This document shows, piece by piece, positions 18,801 through 25,692 of a DNA stretch of 37,426 bases; the first letter of the stretch is position 1, and every line of letters begins with the position of its first letter. Location of the stretch: contig SUVS01000028.1 of NCBI GenBank assembly GCA_015061885.1, forward strand, positions 1 to 37,426. Direction: 5' to 3'. The position numbers were made by a program, and so were the translations under genes. The notes under the pieces were generated by a model. The model did not search any database. It saw nothing but the letters and a program-made list of their open reading frames with translations, and was not told the DNA's origin. The DNA comes from Lentisphaerota bacterium. GTDB taxonomy: Bacteria; Verrucomicrobiota; Lentisphaeria; Victivallales; Victivallaceae.

Positions 18801-19788
18801 TAAAACAGTTACAACATACTCCGAAAATCGTAGTAATATTGAAGAAATCATAACGTATAAGCCCGCAGGGGTTCTCAATGGTCAGGATATATCTGTAAGA
18901 GATATAAACAACTACAACAAGGTCGAACTCAAAAACTCTGTTGTCGGCAATATTTCTCAAAGCGATATTGTCAAGGAGGTAAGGACTTGGGAAAACGGCA
19001 ACCTGATTTCCTATGATTCCACCGTTAAATTGAGCGGTACTGTAACGCTTAATGAAACAAGTGCCGGAAACATCACCAATTATCAGAGTGTTGTGTTCAA
19101 CAATGGCAAAGCCGAAATGTTGAATAATGTTGCCAATGTAAAGGTAAGCGGACTTTTCAACCGCATCAGCAGTTTGGTTGCCACCGGAAGCAATGACGGC
19201 ATAACAGTAAATAAAAAATCAGTATTGAATATTGAAAATGCGGTTGATTTCGGCGAAGGCACCAAAGATACGCTGACTGTGAATGGTACTCTGGTGCTGG
19301 GCGACAGCTTCCAGACGCTTGCCGGAGTGGACAAACTGGCCGGTAAGGGCGTGATTGCTGCCAACAGTGATGTCTGGGCAAAGTTAGGCAGTGATTTGGA
19401 TGGTTTTGCCGGAACCCGGTTGGATTTGGGCAATACCGCTGCCGGATTCCGCGGTGTGGAGTTTGAAGCGGCTGATAATGCTGCCGCCACCGCCTTTGAA
19501 TGGGATGGCGAAACGACATACACCGGCTGGCTGGGCATCGGAGATGATGTTGACTTTGCTGATGATGTAGATTATATCAGACTGGTTGCGGAAAAAGAAT
19601 CGACTTTGACCATTGCCAGCAGTGCCTGGGAAAACGGTACCGGTGATATTGTTCGCATCAGCGGCGGCAACGAAATCGAAATTACCGACGGTTCGCTTAC
19701 ATACGAACTGGTCGCCGGTGGTGAATACATTATTGAGATCACCCGCAAAGATAAGGATTCCATGAGCTACACAATGAGTATTGCATAA
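12865..19788 (+). CDS. giant repeat protein with C10-type peptidase, Ig-like and PPC-like domains
   Basis: The product has 2307 residues. Residues 25-310 resemble a C10 (streptopain-type) cysteine peptidase: YCPKYNG followed by GC65SNTADSQIIYYW (nucleophile), GH250AIYMDGY and HINYGWG near 267-273. After a beta-rich segment, about seven Ig-like modules of roughly 80 residues cover 620-1215, each with a KYSIDG.W.DY-type strand and ending in (D/N)ID.(T)PP. Residues 1215-2130 hold many loosely repeated units with GDISNY..VVL...S, probably a beta-solenoid. The last 90 residues resemble a PPC domain and end YEL.AGGEYIIEITRK. The architecture suggests a surface or secreted protein, but no signal peptide or anchor is visible. 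AAAGGGGG supports the start, and an in-frame TGA at 12844 blocks extension. Substrate and location are unknown. Confidence 0.75.
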   Translation: MTEYEVKSNSEYAAGNNAGKVLTTTLWNQSDNIQVSINGTQTYLAVVYNKYCPKYNGVNLAVTGCSNTADSQIIYYWLEKGYAGELNFTVDGSEKFSIADPASTVDVNVTLNTADSKYDLLSVSELNTILANKDVVPEYQTAWNGDKTELGNFIAALNFYCGVKNGSTYGGSTGTGTSYYDDYYNGTFSEAFKAAGFDSYWRIGVLGGTMADKIYNYPTDETYTFTDLGHSILQENLDYGEVIRIGIPGHAIYMDGYRFVNGKVEYHINYGWGNSTKTKWYDEAAMEDLQIDYVGIDISPDTNVVVSNAESGYWGGSFERGMERVNHIQTTRTGDDAVDFVFADDIGGKDVVIERSVTTTITSKCDVNFSNINVDLYFSSNIAFSSGKAMSFDLDGGSIIVNSDSANNSAIKMTANQVLTVTLENSFIYSGYNAGGYDIINGTLDIDGGYYYNNLNTFAATVKGSVMTAGSADDAVVLKNNSALFGDLNLGSGSNTLTVESGSIFYGGFSGSNLTVNLTINSADTGAMLVMTSTGESAFLTATNSLLNVTVDTNNIAGGAYTLYAGTQIENIKINLTIGDKSYGTLQMGDTISNEDYKLVYNAASGEIKLAYSIAPAFVDSINSEPTKELDEDGLTNGDVIVTAEFSENTTEKWYKIGENGTWQLYEDSGVRVTENAIVYFKAVNAAHEESEILSTEITCIDKTPPPALEITPSETEWTNANITLTADFPANTTVPDDFTYIKYSIDGGKTWQDYTIGVSVVEFESNATVIFRAYDKRDNYRQSQYDVTNIDKVKPDFTADSIIGSGEEEVRFARVDYDLNKSGNSSDITHLQYSLNGSDWYDYTAEVLFGENCKVYFRAVDRAGNISENVVEYEITNVDSTPPATPEVSADITQMTNKEVTVTAVFNSDDVVNIEYSLDGKSWNICKNYTVNGNNWVFEYKTGKNCTLYFRSKDNVGNVSKVVIYDVDNIDTTPPEVPVIEVSETALTNKDVIVTVKFDEVSTDIVSNQYSFTGNYDDWHDYTGELVIEKNCKLYVRSIDHVGNVSGSEYEVTNIDKTAPAVPVIISDNDGRITHKPINVWADFGLRRVEKMEYSLDGTDWFAFDPDKAVNAGSQGVISLRAYDKAGNVSEVESVELTKGMVTEMPEWQWNNTDAITLEYSLTGNDNDWAEYTGDEKIFESNGKIYFRAKDEAGNISNVKEYRIDNIDDIADDDSKTKIYIDKNYTQKNTFGKFVDGDRLDWEVNAFTSIAHAGEKGIDLNDDSLQIVGGALTDEDIDALEGVKLLSAVTVVPEGSYTGSDYSYNTKGKSAKKITIAGKDYGELDLEWFNNVSLSKSTVKDIAGGNSEILSSQRYSKDGNTLTRQTTNGKSASGFVEISKGSNAGNVSGYLTVEIADSTVGTLEGGQKSVANTSKMTNSEKLYQLNISLKESSSASGSADLKRGSEVSNIENYKNVNLQWATVTGVISSSKEDFTKSENLVDTGKKFTRNITVKQTLDSDGSLQVDNSSVGSICGYSNVVLNSAVVENISRQADDGGAYRKQNDSWSISLDSKSGKVNGYLTESMNFINSGKLSVAGMKSDVESIKNFSNVTVFDSKVGDISNNVLVKDEKKYLYIWDDIDIYGEQQDYTVDTEKADRVVVLKSVEKSAANGSVTIQNNSSVGDISGYDKVVLTGNGSVDSIDAVSGSKEVVYTDTTQNKNGVAASGAITRSITEKPATSVKIDGYEVTNGISGYKTVTAAGKAEIGGDIKLGSAYTGKTVTAFSTKAGIVTKTYSQTTTYTNNGSVSLKNSDVTGDISNYAKVVLDKSSAGDIVNNTKVKDAVKYSETWDALDLQIDPENTILLEDFIYAPVATTNKLSEQSQEAANGSIELKNNSTAGNISGYNTVKLTGNAEDGLSVGYIKATDNAYGSYKYDYKKASDKGGKSVKVTENIAVAPAASVTVAGYNVTGNITGYKTVKLTDTVVDGNVDLGGNYTAKTVTTYSENRSNIEEIITYKPAGVLNGQDISVRDINNYNKVELKNSVVGNISQSDIVKEVRTWENGNLISYDSTVKLSGTVTLNETSAGNITNYQSVVFNNGKAEMLNNVANVKVSGLFNRISSLVATGSNDGITVNKKSVLNIENAVDFGEGTKDTLTVNGTLVLGDSFQTLAGVDKLAGKGVIAANSDVWAKLGSDLDGFAGTRLDLGNTAAGFRGVEFEAADNAAATAFEWDGETTYTGWLGIGDDVDFADDVDYIRLVAEKESTLTIASSAWENGTGDIVRISGGNEIEITDGSLTYELVAGGEYIIEITRKDKDSMSYTMSIA

Positions 19789-19836
19789 GCAATGGGGCAA
19801 CAAGCCCCGGTTGCGGAAAGTCGTTGAGACTGACTC

Positions 19837-19888
19837 AATGGACATAACAGACAAATGTAAAATCAAGTCTGTTATGTCCATTTTTTTT
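19837..19888 (+). terminator. strong intrinsic terminator of the giant gene
   Basis: A perfect 16-bp stem (AATGGACATAACAGAC, 19837-19852, with 19867-19882) has a 14-base loop and is followed by a T8 run ending at 19888. Confidence 0.95.
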
Positions 19889-19903
19889 AGGGAGTATCCG
19901 GAT

Positions 19904-19944
19904 AAAAAAAAGAACCGGTAGAGGTGGGGGGAACGCTCTACCGG
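19904..19944 (-). terminator. terminator of the candidate small RNA
   Basis: On the minus strand CCGGTAGAG (19944-19936) pairs perfectly with CTCTACCGG (19923-19915) across a 12-base loop. TTC and T8 then follow, ending at 19904. Confidence 0.8.
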
Positions 19945-20031
19945 CAAGGAAATGGACGCCTTTATACCCAAGGGGAGGCGGGGAACCTAATAAGTATGGA
20001 GAGTATTAAAGGTTTTTATTGTCCATCCTTG
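19904..20031 (-). ncRNA. candidate C-rich small RNA of about 128 nt
   Basis: A consensus promoter on the minus strand (20065-20038) predicts a start near 20031, and an intrinsic terminator on the same strand ends at 19904, with no good ORF between. Near the 5' end, AAGGATGGAC can pair with GTCCATTTCCTT (two-base bulge), enclosing smaller hairpins. Loop segments are rich in C (UUCCCC, CCUCCCCUU, and UUCCCCCC in the terminator loop), as in small RNAs that bind ribosome sites. No known family was recognised. Confidence 0.55.
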
Positions 20032-20037
20032 TGTTAT

Positions 20038-20065
20038 AATATACATCCATTTTTTTTCTTTTCAA
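20038..20065 (-). promoter_or_regulatory. promoter of the candidate small RNA
   Basis: On the minus strand TTGAAA (20065-20060) and TATATT (20043-20038) have a 16-base spacer, matching the window consensus. Confidence 0.6.
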
Positions 20066-20163
20066 TTTTTTTTCAAAAAAAATCGATTTTTTTTGAAAAT
20101 TGCTGTAAGATTTTGATTTTAGTGTGAAAAATATCTCTTAAAACGGCAAAAAAGCTCCCGAAG

Positions 20164-20193
20164 TTGGCAAAAAAACGCAATCCGGTGTATATT
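20164..20193 (+). promoter_or_regulatory. promoter of the NUDIX-MFS operon
   Basis: TTGGCA (20164-20169) and TATATT (20188-20193) have an 18-base spacer. AAAGGA at 20212-20217 is the ribosome site. Confidence 0.65.
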
Positions 20194-20225
20194 TTTCTAC
20201 TTCTACATTGTAAAGGATAAATAAA

Positions 20226-20744
20226 ATGGAAGAATTTTTTGATGTATATAATCCTGACGGCTCATGGCGTGGCAGGTTTCTGCGGAGCGAATGTCATGGC
20301 AACCCGGAGTTGATCCACAAATCAGTGCATGTAGTGGTGCTGGACAGTACAGGAACAAAAATACTTTTGCAGAAGCGGTCGCACTCCAAAGATATTCAGC
20401 CGGGCAAATGGGATACCGCCGTGGGCGGGCATGTCGCCGCCGGTGAAAGCGTGGCAGATGCCGCGATTCGTGAACTGGCTGAAGAGCTGGGCATAGCAGG
20501 AAAACCGGAATTCTTTTTCACTTCAACTATCCGCAACGATATTGAGTCGGAAAATGTAACGGTGTTCAAGCTGATAAGCGACGGCCCGTTTGTTTTTGCC
20601 CCGGAAGAAATCGACGAAGTGAGATTTTTTGATCTGGAACTTTTCCGGGATGAGCGGGAAAGATTGCGGAGCGATTTTACCCCCAATTTGCAGAAAGAAC
20701 TGGGGGATGTGATAAATATACTGAACAATGTGGATCAAAAGTAA
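20226..20744 (+). CDS. NUDIX hydrolase
   Basis: The 172-residue protein has a complete Nudix box around residues 66-89 (GGHVAAGESVADAAIRELAEELGI), matching GX5EX7REUXEEXGU. The beginning, EEFFDVYNPDGSWRG, and HKSVHVVVLDSTG resemble the YfcD/Idi-like subgroup that acts on small pyrophosphate compounds. The substrate is unknown; isopentenyl diphosphate isomerase is less likely because the longer Idi motifs are missing. An AAAGGA ribosome site lies 8 bases before the ATG. Its stop overlaps the start of the MFS gene (TAATG), indicating coupled translation. Confidence 0.85.
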   Translation: MEEFFDVYNPDGSWRGRFLRSECHGNPELIHKSVHVVVLDSTGTKILLQKRSHSKDIQPGKWDTAVGGHVAAGESVADAAIRELAEELGIAGKPEFFFTSTIRNDIESENVTVFKLISDGPFVFAPEEIDEVRFFDLELFRDERERLRSDFTPNLQKELGDVINILNNVDQK

Positions 20745-21958
20745 TGAGTAAAAATGTTTCGTGGAAACGCAATTTAGCCTGCATCTGGTTCGGGCAGATA
20801 TTGGCAATGGCTGGAACCAGTATGGTCATTCCGTTCATACCGCTTTTTCTGCGGGAAAAACTGGGCTTTGTTGACGAAGCCGAACGGGCATTAGCAGTAT
20901 CGCTTTTTTCTTCGGTGGGGCTTTTGAGTTTTTGCTTATCCAATCCCGTCTGGGGGGCGGTGGCTGACCGTTACGGGCGGAAATTGATGCTTCTGCGGGC
21001 ATACTTTGTTACCGGGATAACTTTTCCGGCAATGTATTTTATGCCCGGATGGGGGGCGTTGATGGTGATGCGGTTTATATCGTCGGCATTTTCCGGCACG
21101 GTATCAGCGGCACAGACTCTGGTAGCAGTCACTACGCCGGATAAACATCAGGGATTCGCTCTCGGCACGCTTTCTACAGCGTTCTGGTCGGGCAATATGC
21201 TTGGAATGGTAGCCGGCGGCGTAGTGGTGCATTACTTCGGGTACATGACAGCGTTTCTTACTTGCGGAGCAATGTTTTTGACCGGCGGTTTTCTTACCCT
21301 CTTTTTTGTGCAGGAAAATTTTGTGCCGCCGGAAATTCCGGTGGGCAAAGAAAAAAAGAGTTGGAAAAATCTGCTGCCCGGTTTTGATGTTGCGGTGTGG
21401 GTGGTATTGGGAATGATGTTTGTTTTCCCGCTGGCACGCCGTTGCGATGAGCCGTTTCTGGCATTGTTGGTGGAACTTATCGGCGGCGTTGAACGGGCGG
21501 CGTTGAATACCGGCTGGGTGGCGGCATTGGCGGCGGCGGGTGGAATCATCTCCGGCGTGGTGTTCGGGCATTTGAGCGACCGCTGTAAACCGGTAGTTCT
21601 GGCGGTTCCGGCATTGGCGGCAGGCGGCGGATTCATGCTTCTGCAAGCGACGGCTGAATCGTTGTATGTACTGGGGGCGGCACGCTTTCTGGTCTTTTTT
21701 GCCATCGGCGGTTTGGAGCCGATATTTCTGGCAATGCTTTCGCATACTGTTAAAAAAGAACAACGCGGCAGTGCCTTCGGCTGGGGAGCAAGTATCCGTA
21801 TGTTTGGCGGTATGTTCGGGGCGATCATCGGCGGGTGCGTGATCGCATGGCTTGGTACGCGTGGCGTATTTGCCTTTGCCGGGTGTTTAATGTTCGTATT
21901 GATACCGCTGGTGGTGTGGGCAATAAAAACAGTGCAGAAAAGGAATCAGAATCAGTAA
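20744..21958 (+). CDS. MFS transporter, drug-efflux type
   Basis: The 404-residue product has twelve hydrophobic segments. The motif WGAVADRYGRKLMLL between segments 2 and 3 is the MFS loop motif, and GHLSDRCKP is its second-half counterpart. The closest recognisable group is the MdtG/TetA-like multidrug exporters of the DHA1 family. The start overlaps the NUDIX stop. A strong terminator follows 27 bases after the stop. Confidence 0.85.
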   Translation: MSKNVSWKRNLACIWFGQILAMAGTSMVIPFIPLFLREKLGFVDEAERALAVSLFSSVGLLSFCLSNPVWGAVADRYGRKLMLLRAYFVTGITFPAMYFMPGWGALMVMRFISSAFSGTVSAAQTLVAVTTPDKHQGFALGTLSTAFWSGNMLGMVAGGVVVHYFGYMTAFLTCGAMFLTGGFLTLFFVQENFVPPEIPVGKEKKSWKNLLPGFDVAVWVVLGMMFVFPLARRCDEPFLALLVELIGGVERAALNTGWVAALAAAGGIISGVVFGHLSDRCKPVVLAVPALAAGGGFMLLQATAESLYVLGAARFLVFFAIGGLEPIFLAMLSHTVKKEQRGSAFGWGASIRMFGGMFGAIIGGCVIAWLGTRGVFAFAGCLMFVLIPLVVWAIKTVQKRNQNQ

Positions 21959-21985
21959 TCACCATCTGAAATATTACAGCATAAA

Positions 21986-22029
21986 AGATATTATGAGAGA
22001 CACAAGAGGTCTCTCATAATATCTTTTTT
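21986..22029 (+). terminator. terminator of the NUDIX-MFS operon
   Basis: A perfect 16-bp stem (AGATATTATGAGAGAC, 21986-22001, with 22009-22024), a 7-base loop and a T-run to 22029. Preceding A residues make it work on the minus strand too. Confidence 0.95.
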
Positions 22030-22152
22030 CTATTTTTCCGTTCAATTCTATAAAAAATCATCATTTCTTTATCAATACTCAAACATATATTGGCTTCTTC
22101 TCAAATTGGATGTTTGAGCAATAACTTCCGCAATGTTGTTTTTGTGCAGCTT
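22023..22152. repeat. dispersed repeat of about 130 bp, copy 1
   Basis: Nearly identical to 30013-30143, with roughly ten differences. It begins in the T-run of a terminator, as copy 2 does. It contains CTCAAACA twice in variant form upstream of TGTTTGAG, giving two alternative hairpins. No ORF is shared. Confidence 0.85.
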
Positions 22153-22191
22153 AACTTATCAACTTATTCGATATAATAGACCTTGCACATC

Positions 22192-22219
22192 CCAAGGGGG
22201 CATTGCATTGTCCCCTTGG
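22192..22219. other. hairpin and GC-rich hairpin cluster region (22190-22500)
   Basis: CCAAGGGG (22192-22199) pairs with CCCCTTGG (22212-22219). A GC-rich stretch then holds GGCGGC-ATAC-GCCGCC (22282-22297), CACCGC-TGAC-GCGGTG (22303-22318) and TTTGCCGG with CCGGCAAA (22379-22401). No convincing gene was found; a 73-codon frame on the minus strand is rich in Arg and looks fortuitous. Confidence 0.5.
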
Positions 22220-22517
22220 AACCCCTTGCTCGGTCGGCAGCAATATCCAGTGCGAATTACCTGGCGATTTTAAATTAGAGCGGCGGCATACGCCGCCTTA
22301 ACCACCGCTGACGCGGTGCCCTCAAACGCCGGGAGCTTCGCTCAACTCCGGTCAGCTTCGCGGAACATTTCCGCTCGGTTTGCCGGGATGTATCCGGCAA
22401 ACTGCCTTCCCATGCGTTCGCGGCCCTGACCGGGCTTCGCGGCGTGCCGCCGCGTGAGCTGTTGGCAAACAGCATCAACAGTTTTGCAACAGCCACTTCT
22501 GCTGTTACTTTATCAGA

Positions 22518-22715
22518 TCATGACAGTTGCATGGTTGCGTAATACTGTACAGAACTGTTTTCCTTGCGGGTGATGCAAATTTCATAATCAGTACCGGCAG
22601 TAATTTCAAACATAAAGTTATCTACTTTGCTGCCGTTGACCGTCAGTGTATCATCTTCACCCAGGCAATAGAACTCAACTGTACCATCGGTCCATGCTAC
22701 AGTAACACAGATTTT
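22518..22715 (-). pseudogene. C-terminal fragment of a PPC-type repeat protein
   Basis: Sixty-five codons end at a TGA (22518-22520) and are closed upstream by an in-frame TAA at 22716-22718, with no start codon at the 5' end. The peptide (TVAWTDGTVEFYCLGEDD... ITAGTDYEICITRKENSSVQYY) matches the pattern of the final residues of the giant protein at 12865-19788 (VAGGEYIIEITRKDKDSMSY). It is best read as the tail left by deletion of a related large gene. It lies 45 bases beyond the xerC stop on the same strand. Confidence 0.7.
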
Positions 22716-22760
22716 TTATTTTGCAAACAAATTATGAACAGTATCTTGATTTTCTGCTTC

Positions 22761-23702
22761 TTATTTTGCCCGCGGATGAGCCTTGCGGTAGGCTTCTTTC
22801 ATGCGTTCCGTGCTTACATGCGTGTAGATTTGGGTGGTTCCCAGATCGGCATGGCCGAGCATTTCCTGTACGCTCCGCAAGTCCGCTCCGGCATCCAGCA
22901 GATGCGTGGCAAAGCTGTGGCGGAGCTTGTGCGGCGTAAAATCCGGCGGCAGTCCGGCAAATTCCAGATACTCTTTCAGATTCCGCTGAAAACTGCGGGC
23001 ATTGAGCCTGCCGCCGTTGCGGTTGATAAACACCGGCGAAGTCGGCGTTTCTGCCGGAGAACGCAATCTTCGCTGCCGGAAATAACTGCGTAACGCTTTG
23101 CGGGCAGGGGTGCCGATGGCACAAAGGCGTTCTTTTTTGCCTTTGCCGTGTACCAGTACTGTACCGCTTAAAATATCCAGATCTTTGAAATTAAGCCCCA
23201 TAGCTTCGCCGATACGCAACCCGCCGGAATAAATGACTTCGATCAACGCCTTGTCGCGGGCGGCAACAAAAGCGGCGGTATCTTCATTTTTCGCCAGACC
23301 GTTTGCCAGTTGAGAATTCCAGTACGGTTCCACGGCATTTATCAATGTTTCGATCGCTCCGAGGCTCATTACCTGCGGCAGTTTGCGTTCTCTGCCCTGG
23401 GCGGGCAGCCGCATGAATGGATTGCTTGAAATCACGCCTTCCAGTACCATGAACTTATAAAAGCTCCGCATACTGGCAAGTTTGCGGGATATGGAGTTTT
23501 TGGCCAATTCAAGTTTGTGCAATTCCTGCAGATAACTGCGGGCGTCATCGCGGTCAAATCTGCCCCAATCGTCAAAGTCTTCATCGCCATTGGCAAGCAG
23601 TTCCACAAATTGCTGAATATCCAGCCGGTAGCCGTCAATGGTATGTTGACTGGCTTGTTTTTCCACCGCCAGAAATTTTAAGAACCGTTCCAGCTGCGAC
23701 AT
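22761..23702 (-). CDS. xerC: tyrosine recombinase XerC/XerD-like
   Basis: The 313-residue recombinase has an N-terminal SAM-like core-binding domain (residues 1-90) and all catalytic residues: Arg in SGGLRIGEA, Lys in HGKGKKER, HKLRHSF, LGHADL and the Tyr nucleophile in IYTHVS. Size and layout are those of chromosomal XerC/XerD, which resolves chromosome dimers at dif with FtsK, rather than of a phage integrase. No dif-like site was identified. It is the last gene of a likely lysS operon, 25 bases after mntP. The choice between XerC and XerD is not certain. Confidence 0.85.
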   Translation of the reverse strand: MSQLERFLKFLAVEKQASQHTIDGYRLDIQQFVELLANGDEDFDDWGRFDRDDARSYLQELHKLELAKNSISRKLASMRSFYKFMVLEGVISSNPFMRLPAQGRERKLPQVMSLGAIETLINAVEPYWNSQLANGLAKNEDTAAFVAARDKALIEVIYSGGLRIGEAMGLNFKDLDILSGTVLVHGKGKKERLCAIGTPARKALRSYFRQRRLRSPAETPTSPVFINRNGGRLNARSFQRNLKEYLEFAGLPPDFTPHKLRHSFATHLLDAGADLRSVQEMLGHADLGTTQIYTHVSTERMKEAYRKAHPRAK

Positions 23703-23727
23703 GACTTTAGTACCTTGACAATATTTA

Positions 23728-24279
23728 TCAGTTGAAGAATATCACTTTGAGTCCCAGCATTATCAGCACTCCGCCGCCGAGATAACTGCAATGGTTCCCC
23801 AGCAGTTTGCCCGACCAGCGTCCGGCAAGGCAACCCATCAGCGAAATAAACATCGTAACCACGCCGATTATCACCAGATCCCAGAGAATATCGCTCCGGT
23901 GCATACAGCGGTAGCTCACTCCGACGACCAGTGCATCAATACTGGTTGCCAAAGCCAGAACCAGCAGTTTGGGTATGGAAAATGCCTGACTTTCGTCATC
24001 GGCTTTTTCAAAAAACATCTTGCCGCCGATCAATATAAGCAGCACTCCGGCAACAATACTGCCGTAGTTATAGACCAGATGTTCTGCAAAACAACTGCCG
24101 ATAAAACCGATCAATGGCATTAAAAACTGAAAGAATCCGAATGTTCCGGCGGTAAGAATGATCTTTTTCCAGTCAAACGCTTTTCTGCCGGAAGCTCCCA
24201 GTGCCACCGATACCGCCATGGCATCCATAGCCAGTGCCGCCCCCATAAAAACGGCCTCTGCAATATTGGCCCATGTCAT
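23728..24279 (-). CDS. mntP: manganese efflux pump MntP
   Basis: The 183-residue membrane protein has six hydrophobic segments and paired motifs around conserved aspartates, AMDAMAVSVALG near residue 20 and ATSIDALVVGVSY near 115, which are diagnostic of MntP (formerly YebN). It exports Mn2+ across the inner membrane. No yybP-ykoY-type manganese riboswitch is visible; its start is 3 bases after the esterase stop, so it is expressed with the operon. Confidence 0.9.
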   Translation of the reverse strand: MTWANIAEAVFMGAALAMDAMAVSVALGASGRKAFDWKKIILTAGTFGFFQFLMPLIGFIGSCFAEHLVYNYGSIVAGVLLILIGGKMFFEKADDESQAFSIPKLLVLALATSIDALVVGVSYRCMHRSDILWDLVIIGVVTMFISLMGCLAGRWSGKLLGNHCSYLGGGVLIMLGLKVIFFN

Positions 24280-24282
24280 CTG

Positions 24283-25032
24283 TCACCAACCCCTGTCAGC
24301 CAGAAAACGCTGACAAAGTTGCGGCCACGATTTTACTTCGTCGAACTGACCTTCATAGCCCGGCCGGTTGCCCAGACTCAAACCGTGAGGCCCTTTCGGG
24401 TAAATGTGCAGTTCGGCATCAATATCAAGGTTTTTCAACGCCAGAGCGTATTCAATGCTGTTGCCGACCAGCACGCCGGAATCGGTGAGCGTGTGCCAGA
24501 GAAATGCCGGAGGCGTATTTTTGTCTGCCACATCCGGCCAGCTGAATTTGATATATTCTTCCGCCGGAGCTTCCGGAAGCAGATTTCCGTAAGAACCGCT
24601 GTGAATCAATTCCGGTTTACTGCTCAAAACCGCGTAACAGAGAATTGAAGCATCCGGTCGGGCTTCCGGCGAACCGGGCATGTTGGAAACCATTGCTGCA
24701 AGATGTCCGCCGGCAGAAAAGCCCAGAACTGCAATTTTATCAGGCTTTACGCCCAGTTCTGCGGCGTGTTCGCGGGTATATTTTACCGCATTGCGGGCAT
24801 CTTCCAGCGGAGTCGGGAAAGCCGCCGGTTTCACCCGGTAACGGCAGACTGCCGCGTGAAAACCCAGTTCCACAAATTTTTCCGCCACGGGTTCTGCCTC
24901 GTGAGCAGCAAGCATGGCATATCCGCCGCCGGGAAATACGATCACCATACCGCGTTCTCCGCCATCCGGATGCAGAAAATATTCGATGGTGCAGATTTGG
25001 TCCTGTATGATTTCGCCCAGTTGGATTTTCAT
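24283..25032 (-). CDS. alpha/beta hydrolase, acetyl-ester/xylan esterase type
   Basis: The product is about 249 residues. It shows the oxyanion motif VFPGGGYAML, a nucleophile elbow GFSAGGHLAA, an acid region TLTDSGV and a catalytic His in KGPHGLSLG, as in cytoplasmic carbohydrate acetyl esterases. It has no signal peptide, so it would act on imported acetylated sugars. The ATG at 25032 (MKIQLG) was preferred over one at 25074 because the latter overlaps the SGNH gene and adds residues unlike the family. It is paired with an SGNH esterase upstream, which suggests a joint deacetylation role. Confidence 0.75.
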   Translation of the reverse strand: MKIQLGEIIQDQICTIEYFLHPDGGERGMVIVFPGGGYAMLAAHEAEPVAEKFVELGFHAAVCRYRVKPAAFPTPLEDARNAVKYTREHAAELGVKPDKIAVLGFSAGGHLAAMVSNMPGSPEARPDASILCYAVLSSKPELIHSGSYGNLLPEAPAEEYIKFSWPDVADKNTPPAFLWHTLTDSGVLVGNSIEYALALKNLDIDAELHIYPKGPHGLSLGNRPGYEGQFDEVKSWPQLCQRFLADRGW

Positions 25033-25037
25033 GATAA

Positions 25038-25676
25038 TCAATCTTTCAATAATGGTTTTGCCGCTTCTAGCCACGCATCGGCGATCAGCTGATTACCGGC
25101 GGGGGAGGGGTGGACACCGTCACGCAGCCAGTAGCAGTTGCAGTTGTTGAGTTTGGCGGCCGCATCGAGTTTGTCCTGCAACGGCAGAAAAACTGCATCG
25201 AATTCAGCGGCAAGTTTTCTGGCAACCGCCGCCCGCAGTTTGACTTCGGCAAGAAAATCATCGTCAACCACATCGCTTAAAAGGGCAAACGGTTCCATGA
25301 TAAGGAGTTTTACATCCGGCAAAACCTTTTTGGTCCATTCCAGCAACATCCGGTAGATCTGTTCGTAACGCTCGCACTCCACGCCGTTTTGTCTTTCGAC
25401 TTCGTGCCACACATCGTTGACCCCGATAAGTATGGAAATAAGATCGGGATTGAAGTTCAAAGCATCAATTTTCCAACGGGCGTAAAGGTCAACCACGCGG
25501 TTGCCGGAAATACCTTTGTTGACGCAGCGGTACATCGCCGCCGGATCATCCAGCAGCAGGCGGCCAGCAATGCTGTTTACATATCCCAGACCCAGATGTC
25601 CCGGTGTGTTTATATCCGCTTCCCGGTTGCGGCCGCAATCGGTGATACTGTCGCCCTGAAATACAATTGTTTTCAT
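25038..25676 (-). CDS. SGNH/GDSL hydrolase
   Basis: The 212-residue esterase has all four SGNH blocks: FQGDSITDCG at the N-terminus (Ser), NKGISGN (Gly), ILIGVNDVWHE (Asn) and RDGVHPSPAGN near the end (Asp and His). There is no signal peptide. Related proteins remove acetyl groups from sugars or lipids. It lies 16 bases downstream of lysS and 5 bases before the next esterase. Confidence 0.85.
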   Translation of the reverse strand: MKTIVFQGDSITDCGRNREADINTPGHLGLGYVNSIAGRLLLDDPAAMYRCVNKGISGNRVVDLYARWKIDALNFNPDLISILIGVNDVWHEVERQNGVECERYEQIYRMLLEWTKKVLPDVKLLIMEPFALLSDVVDDDFLAEVKLRAAVARKLAAEFDAVFLPLQDKLDAAAKLNNCNCYWLRDGVHPSPAGNQLIADAWLEAAKPLLKD

Positions 25677-25692
25677 CTTTTACGCCTTTGTT

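Noticed and set aside
19950..19990. 12-codon ORF beginning MDAFIPKG on the plus strand at 19952
   Set aside because: It is very short, its AAGGAA is too close to the ATG, and the region is better explained by a minus-strand RNA.
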